A DNA stretch of 5,233 nt from Phycisphaeraceae bacterium (lineage in GTDB: Bacteria; Planctomycetota; Phycisphaerae; Phycisphaerales; Phycisphaeraceae). The stretch covers positions 1 to 5,233 of the forward strand of contig PUMS01000011.1 of assembly GCA_003551485.1 (NCBI GenBank), written 5' to 3'. The notes under the pieces are model-generated. The model saw only the letters and a list, made by a program, of their open reading frames with translations, had not been told where the DNA came from and made no database searches. Positions 4,683-5,233 of the stretch are shown in pieces (within the stretch, counting starts at the first letter, position 1; every line of letters begins with the position of its first letter). A program made the position numbers and the translations under genes.

Positions 4683-5233
4683 ATGACCAGCCCGACAACC
4701 CTGATCACGACCGCTCTTTTCGCTGCGTGCCTGGTCCTGCTTCCCGCTGGCAGCGCCTGGGCCTTCGATGTCGATGCCCTGCGCCAGGCCGCAGCGCGCG
4801 AGGCGGGCAATTCCCGCGATGGCGGCGACAGCCGCACCGCTTCGGCCGACCGCCGCGATGGGCAGGTTACTGCCACCGCCCGCCGCGATGCCAACCCCGA
4901 GCGCGACCGCCCCCGGGGCAACCCGGATCGGGCCCAGCGCAACGAACCGGTCGAGGCCGTCGAGGACACCCGCACCGTGCATCAGCGCCTCGGCGATGTG
5001 GTCCGCACCGTCGACCTGCGCGACGTGACCATTCGCGAGGCCATGGCCTGGTTCAGCGACCACACGGGCATCGCCCTGGTGATCAACTGGGACCAGCTCA
5101 GGCTGGAAGGGGTTGATCCCGATGCGATGATCGACCTGCGGCTTCGCAACATCCCCGTGCGGACCCTGCTGGGCCTGCTGATGGAGCAGATGGCGCCCGA
5201 TGCGCGAACGGAGATGCTGTATGAGGCCACGCC
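4683..5233 (+). CDS. Secreted protein with secretin-N-like domain, 3' truncated
   Basis: The frame stays open for 183 codons to the right edge. The ATG is supported by AGGTGAT (4670-4676), complementary to the 16S rRNA 3' end at 6-base spacing. Residues 1-27 are a typical signal peptide: a hydrophobic core LITTALFAACLVLL at 7-20, then AWA before a likely cleavage at 27/28. Residues about 40-95 are low complexity and very rich in Arg and Asp (for example RRDG at 57-60 and RRDA at 67-70), probably a flexible linker. From about 108 comes RTVDLRDVTIREAMAWFSD, then GIALVINWDQL and a second alpha/beta half IDLRLRNIPVRTLLGLLMEQ. This pattern matches the short STN/secretin-N-like domain repeated in many planctomycetal exported proteins. 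The protein should be exported to the periplasm or envelope. Its role, including any part in secretion or pilus assembly, cannot be decided without the C-terminus. Confidence 0.82.
   Translation, partial: MTSPTTLITTALFAACLVLLPAGSAWAFDVDALRQAAAREAGNSRDGGDSRTASADRRDGQVTATARRDANPERDRPRGNPDRAQRNEPVEAVEDTRTVHQRLGDVVRTVDLRDVTIREAMAWFSDHTGIALVINWDQLRLEGVDPDAMIDLRLRNIPVRTLLGLLMEQMAPDARTEMLYEAT

Overview
The window is strongly GC-rich with long intergenic spacers full of palindromic repeats. It comes from an environmental bacterium, most likely a planctomycete or a relative in the PVC group. This rests on three things: the repeat types, a GH28-like beta-helix enzyme, and a secreted protein with the short secretin-N-like domain that is common in Planctomycetota. 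The assignment is inference, because there is no rRNA or other marker gene here. All supported genes read on the + strand. They look like independent units, not one operon.

Layout. Bases 1-984 hold the 3' part of a GH28/polygalacturonase-like beta-helix protein whose start lies left of the window. Bases 985-1374 have no convincing gene but carry a 119-nt palindromic repeat element. Bases 1375-1578 form the most interesting part: a sigma70-type promoter, a 25-codon leader peptide with six aromatic residues among residues 9-15 (F-V-F-Y-F-W-F), mutually exclusive RNA helices and a strong intrinsic terminator, all ahead of a type I-beta DAHP synthase (1579-2619). This is a complete ribosome-mediated transcription attenuator for the first step of aromatic amino acid synthesis. 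The start codon of the leader peptide lies at or within one base of the predicted transcription start, so its message is probably leaderless.

Bases 2620-3077 are a gene-free stretch packed with dispersed-type hairpins. Bases 3091-4407 encode an AI-2E family (PerM/YdiK-like) membrane protein with an unusual acidic and Pro/Gly-rich insert. A 275-base spacer follows, with a weak candidate promoter. At 4683 a secreted protein begins; it has a signal peptide, an Arg/Asp-rich linker and a secretin-N-like domain, and it runs off the right edge.

How the parts work together. The attenuator and the DAHP synthase form one regulatory unit. The leader can read out Phe, Tyr and Trp charging at the level of transcription. 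The enzyme's own N-terminal ferredoxin-like domain probably adds allosteric feedback at the protein level. The other three genes have no evident functional link to it.
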